Below, one piece after another: positions 61,397-64,000 of a DNA stretch of 64,000 bases. A model generated the notes under the pieces. The model ran no database searches. It saw only the letters and a program-made list of their open reading frames with translations, and had not been told where the DNA came from. Source of the DNA: Parvularcula lutaonensis (GTDB taxonomy: Bacteria > Pseudomonadota > Alphaproteobacteria > Caulobacterales > Parvularculaceae); NCBI RefSeq assembly GCF_014651915.1, contig NZ_BMXU01000001.1, forward strand, positions 1,495,501-1,559,500. The letters are read 5' to 3'. A program made the position numbers and the translations under genes. The stretch's first letter is position 1, and the number at the start of each line of letters is the position of its first letter.

Positions 61397-61744
61397 ATGA
61401 GCCAGCAGGATCTTTTGACGCCGTGGCGGGATGTCATGGTGGAGCTTGTTCGTGACGACCAGCCTGACCTGTCGATGCGCCAGTGGGCGCTGCTGTTGAC
61501 CGTCTACCTGACACCCGGGCCGCATACCGTGCGTCGTCTTTCCGAAGACCTCGAAGTGCCCAAGCCAGCGATCAGCCGGGCGCTCGACGCGCTGTCGATC
61601 CATGGTTTCGTGAAGCGGGAGCGCGACCAGGGCGACCGCCGGGTGGTGCTGGTGCGCAAGACGGCAGAGGGGTCGCAATTCATCGACCGCTTCGCTGCCG
61701 CGGTGGATGCCAGCGAGCGGTCCGCGGATCTCGGTTACTACTGA
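61397..61744 (+). CDS. MarR-family regulator
   Basis: A 115-residue winged-helix protein, shorter than the usual 140-150. The DNA-binding part is complete: SMRQWALLLTVYL, TVRRLSEDLEVPKPAISRALDALSIHGFV and RERDQGDRRVVLV in the wing. The C-terminal dimerisation helix is short (FIDRFAAAVDASERSA). Effector unknown. Preceded by a perfect palindrome, followed by a bidirectional terminator. Confidence 0.87.
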   Translation: MSQQDLLTPWRDVMVELVRDDQPDLSMRQWALLLTVYLTPGPHTVRRLSEDLEVPKPAISRALDALSIHGFVKRERDQGDRRVVLVRKTAEGSQFIDRFAAAVDASERSADLGYY

Positions 61745-61767
61745 TCTCTGTCCACCGGAACAAAAAG

Positions 61768-61793
61768 AAGGCCGCCCGAGGGCGGCCTGTTTC
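61768..61793. terminator. Terminator between marR and the cytochrome c gene
   Basis: AGGCCGCC and GGCGGCCT form a perfect stem with a 5-base loop around 61769-61788. It is flanked by a GTTT on the right and by AAAAAG on the left (TTTTT on the minus strand), so it can serve both convergent genes. Confidence 0.75.
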
Positions 61794-61813
61794 ACGTTCG
61801 CTGGGGGAAACGC

Positions 61814-62569
61814 CTAGCGCTCCGACGGCTCGTCATCGGTGGAGGCGGTGGGCTGGACATCCTCCATCGTGTTGACCGTGCTGTCATCGAGCTCGGCCTC
61901 GCCTGGTCCAGGCACTTCGAAGTCGGCGCGGTCAGCAGCGCTTTCAGCCGCTTCCTCCATTGGCGTGTCGCCTTCGGCCATCTCCTCCGAAGTGACGCAT
62001 TCGGGGAAGGGGACCGGGTCGCCCGAGGTCAGGGTGCCGAGATAGGCAAGAATGTCGGCGCGTTTGTTATCCTTGCGGATCTTCTGCGCCATCTGGGTGC
62101 CCGGGACATAAGCCTGGCTGTCATAGAGATACTGGTCGAGTTTTTCGTAGGTCCACTCGCCCTCCATCGAAGCGAGGGCCGAGGAGTAACTGTATCCTTC
62201 GACGCTGGCGATGTCGCGACCGACGACGTTCCAGAGCGCCGGACCGGTGCCGTTCGCACCGCCTTGGTCGAAGCTGTGACAGGAAGCGCAGATGCCGGCG
62301 CCGCGCTTGCCGCGCTCCGGATCGGCTTCGGCGAGGAGGCAGCCGAGGGAGACTTTTTCCTCCTCCTGGGCAGCGGCAGGGGCGCCGACAAGCTCTGAAT
62401 AAGGCGTATAGGCGAGACCGAACGGGTTCTCTTCATCGAAGTGATGGTCGCCATGATGCCCACTGGCGAGCGTGACGAACGTGTTGATGATCACCGGAAG
62501 CCCGATGAAGATGAGCAGCACGATCAGGATCGCTGCTGCAAGTTTGTTGGTGAAAAGCGGGTCTTTCAT
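61814..62569 (-). CDS. Membrane-anchored class I cytochrome c
   Basis: A 251-residue cytochrome. One N-terminal membrane anchor (about 10-33) is followed by a cytochrome c domain with the haem motif CASCH at 94-98, GTGPALWNVVGRDIAS, GTQMAQKIRKDNKRADILAYL and the methionine ligand in GTQM. A long acidic C-terminal extension (about 200-251) follows. It resembles CycM, which carries electrons from the bc1 complex to the terminal oxidase. ATG 62569; divergent from pheA. Confidence 0.92.
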   Translation of the reverse strand: MKDPLFTNKLAAAILIVLLIFIGLPVIINTFVTLASGHHGDHHFDEENPFGLAYTPYSELVGAPAAAQEEEKVSLGCLLAEADPERGKRGAGICASCHSFDQGGANGTGPALWNVVGRDIASVEGYSYSSALASMEGEWTYEKLDQYLYDSQAYVPGTQMAQKIRKDNKRADILAYLGTLTSGDPVPFPECVTSEEMAEGDTPMEEAAESAADRADFEVPGPGEAELDDSTVNTMEDVQPTASTDDEPSER

Positions 62570-62706
62570 TGTACGGGCCGGACCTTCAGTTCGCTTGACG
62601 GCGTCGATAACGCTCTGTGAGTTGCGCCGCACATAGCCGCCGAACCTCCAGACCGCAACGCGCGGATTGGCACCGAATTCGGGGATTTTGTTTAAGGAGT
62701 CGCTGC

Positions 62707-63555
62707 GTGGCGAAGATTGCGTACCAAGGAGAGCCCGGAGCCTTCAGCGAGCTGTGCTGTGCAGCCTTCGCACCGGCTTATGAACCTGTGGCTTTTCCGA
62801 CTTTCGACCAGGTCTTCCAGGCGGTGACGGCGGGGGAATGCCAGTCGGCCATGGTGCCGGTCGAAAATTCCCTCGCCGGCCGTGTGGATGACGTCTACCG
62901 CCTGCTGCCTGACCGCCAGGTTGCGGCTGTGGCCGAGCATTTCCTTCCGGTTCACATGCAGCTGATGGCCCTGCCTGACGCCGACCCCGCGAAGATTCGC
63001 ACCGTGCGCAGCCATCCGATGGCCCTTTCGCAATGCCGGAGATTTATCCGCGAGCGCGGCTACCTGCCCGAGGCGGCGCGCGACACGGCGGGTTCCGCAA
63101 GAGAGCTGCGGGACAATCCCGATCCCACCGTGGCGGTGATTGCCCCGCGCGGCGCGGCCGAACGCTATGGCCTGAAGATCATCCAGCCTGACTGCCAGGA
63201 CGAGGACCGCAACGTGACCCGCTTCCTGCGCCTCGTGCCGGAAGAGGGCGTGGTCTGGCCGAAGCGGAGCCCGGTGCCGATGCTGACGAGCTTCGTCTTC
63301 CGGGTGAGGAACATCCCGGCCGCGCTCTACAAGGCGCTGGGCGGTTTTGCCACGAATGGCGTCAACATGACGAAGCTCGAAAGCTATCAGGAAGACCACA
63401 GCTTCGAGGCCACCCGTTTCCAGGCAGAAGCCCAGGGCCACCCGGACGACCCGGCCATGGCACGGGCCCTTGAAGAGCTCGAATACTTCACCACCGACCG
63501 GAAGGTGATCGGCGTTTTCGCTGCGGATCCCTACCGGGTCAGCCGCGAGGCCTGA
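62707..63555 (+). CDS. pheA: Prephenate dehydratase
   Basis: A 282-residue monofunctional enzyme making phenylpyruvate for phenylalanine synthesis. It starts IAYQGEPGAFSELC, with MVPVENSLAGRVDDVY, then the catalytic NVTRFLRLV near residue 175, and an ACT domain (about 195-275) with the phenylalanine-binding FATNGVNMTKLESY. It starts at a GTG with AAGGAG 8 bases upstream; there is no chorismate mutase domain. Its 3' end overlaps the next convergent gene by 25 bases. Confidence 0.94.
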   Translation: MAKIAYQGEPGAFSELCCAAFAPAYEPVAFPTFDQVFQAVTAGECQSAMVPVENSLAGRVDDVYRLLPDRQVAAVAEHFLPVHMQLMALPDADPAKIRTVRSHPMALSQCRRFIRERGYLPEAARDTAGSARELRDNPDPTVAVIAPRGAAERYGLKIIQPDCQDEDRNVTRFLRLVPEEGVVWPKRSPVPMLTSFVFRVRNIPAALYKALGGFATNGVNMTKLESYQEDHSFEATRFQAEAQGHPDDPAMARALEELEYFTTDRKVIGVFAADPYRVSREA

Positions 63556-63818
63556 GCCTCGACCTTGTCCGGCACCAAGCGCTCGGTGGCCCGCTCGAGC
63601 TGGGCCTGCTGGCGCTCGACCACTTCGGCGAGCCGGGCGATCGTCTGCTGGTCTCGCTCACGTTCCTTCATCAGGGCATCGAGCTCGTCTTCGAGGTCCT
63701 TGCGGATTTCCGCGCGGATGCGGCCGTAGATGGCGCGGGCGGCGCCAGAGCCGGGGAGGGTATCGAGGGCGAACTCGCGAACGCTGTCGAGCCAGGACGG
63801 GCTACGTCTTGTCGTCAC
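63531..63818 (-). CDS. Small coiled-coil protein
   Basis: A 95-residue protein that I do not recognise. The N-terminal part has WLDSVREFALDTLPGSGAARAIYGRIR. From about residue 40 it is a long charged helix (IRKDLEDELDALMKERERD, QQTIARLAEVVERQQAQLE) that should form a coiled coil. I chose the GTG at 63818, which overlaps the upstream stop and has GGAGG about 8 bases before it, over an ATG at 63842. It is coupled to the partial gene next to it. Confidence 0.6.
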   Translation of the reverse strand: MTTRRSPSWLDSVREFALDTLPGSGAARAIYGRIRAEIRKDLEDELDALMKERERDQQTIARLAEVVERQQAQLERATERLVPDKVEAQASRLTR

Positions 63819-64000
63819 CGAAGACCTCCTCCGACTTCCCAAGCATGCGCTCGGCGTCCTCGATCGCTTTCTCGGCGCGGCTGCGGGTCTCGCGGCCCTT
63901 GCGCAGGGTCTCGTCGATGCCGGACCGGCGCTTGCGCAGCCATTCCTTGTAGTCGGGACCCAAAAGCTCCTTGTCGCTGACCCTCCTCAGGTCGCGAGCA
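63802..64000 (-). CDS. Hypothetical charged protein (C-terminal part, cut by window edge)
   Basis: The frame is open from the window edge and codes for at least 65 residues ending MLGKSEEVFGDDKT. It contains LLGPDYKEWLRKRRSGIDETL and then a very basic/acidic helix (RKGRETRSRAEKAIEDAER). I do not recognise it. It overlaps the following small coiled-coil gene by 17 bases, so the two are probably translated together. Confidence 0.55.
   Translation of the reverse strand, partial: ARDLRRVSDKELLGPDYKEWLRKRRSGIDETLRKGRETRSRAEKAIEDAERMLGKSEEVFGDDKT

Noticed and set aside
61790-61799. Third parS (GTTTCACGTTCG)
   Set aside because: Only the left half matches; the right half of the palindrome is absent.

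Overview
The window is GC-rich, tightly packed chromosomal DNA from an alphaproteobacterium. Gene order and families place it near the Caulobacterales/Hyphomonadales/Parvularculales/Rhodobacterales. The markers are parAB-rsmG-mnmGE-rho-hemJE facing away from PPSR-maf-aroE-coaE-dnaQ, a ChvI/ChvG-HPrK-EIIA-HPr cluster, RegB/RegA with a Sco protein, a short alphaproteobacterial HPr kinase, and a CtrA-like site in the candidate origin. I saw no tRNA, rRNA, CRISPR array, prophage or insertion sequence.

Region by region. 1-2.0 kb: end of a histone-deacetylase-like gene, a small membrane protein and a threonine aldolase coupled to parB. 2.0-10.8 kb: leftward origin-proximal genes (parB, a damaged parA, rsmG, mnmG, mnmE, a DUF6489-like gene, rho, hemJ, hemE) with two perfect parS sites in mnmG. 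10.8-11.06 kb: probable replication origin. 11.06-14.65 kb: rightward PPSR-maf-aroE-coaE-dnaQ, joined by 4-base start/stop overlaps. 14.65-24.6 kb: ExeA-like ATPase plus TPR lipoprotein, an SDH assembly factor, htpX, a DUF4282 protein, polA, PHA depolymerase and Sco. 24.65-29.5 kb: regBA, maeB and a decayed PNPOx-family pseudogene. 29.5-32.2 kb: nfu, nitroreductase, tsaB, rimI, fur. 32.2-42.1 kb: isomerase, acetyltransferase, DUF4153 protein, oligopeptidase B, sugar dehydrogenase, bioB, two small membrane proteins and a LysR regulator. 42.2-46.8 kb: assimilatory sulfate reduction (cysG-DUF2849-cysI-DUF934-cysH). 46.8-53 kb: sdpRI-like pair, rbfA, truB, small genes and a tandem amidohydrolase pair. 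53.3-57.9 kb: HPr/EIIA/HPrK/ChvG/ChvI and a divergent OxyR-like gene. 58-64 kb: candidate structured RNA, pterin dehydratase, DUF1036 protein, HAD phosphatase, dapD, marR, cytochrome c, pheA and two coiled-coil genes.

The most unusual observations are: parA has lost exactly its Walker A region with a frameshift; an OxyR-like regulator lacks the peroxide-sensing cysteine and is followed by a terminator-ended structured RNA candidate under an ATAG-N7-CTAT motif; a secreted amidohydrolase is translationally coupled to a paralogue that has lost its metal ligands; and tsaB has no canonical start codon. All are inferred from reading the sequence alone; no database search was possible.
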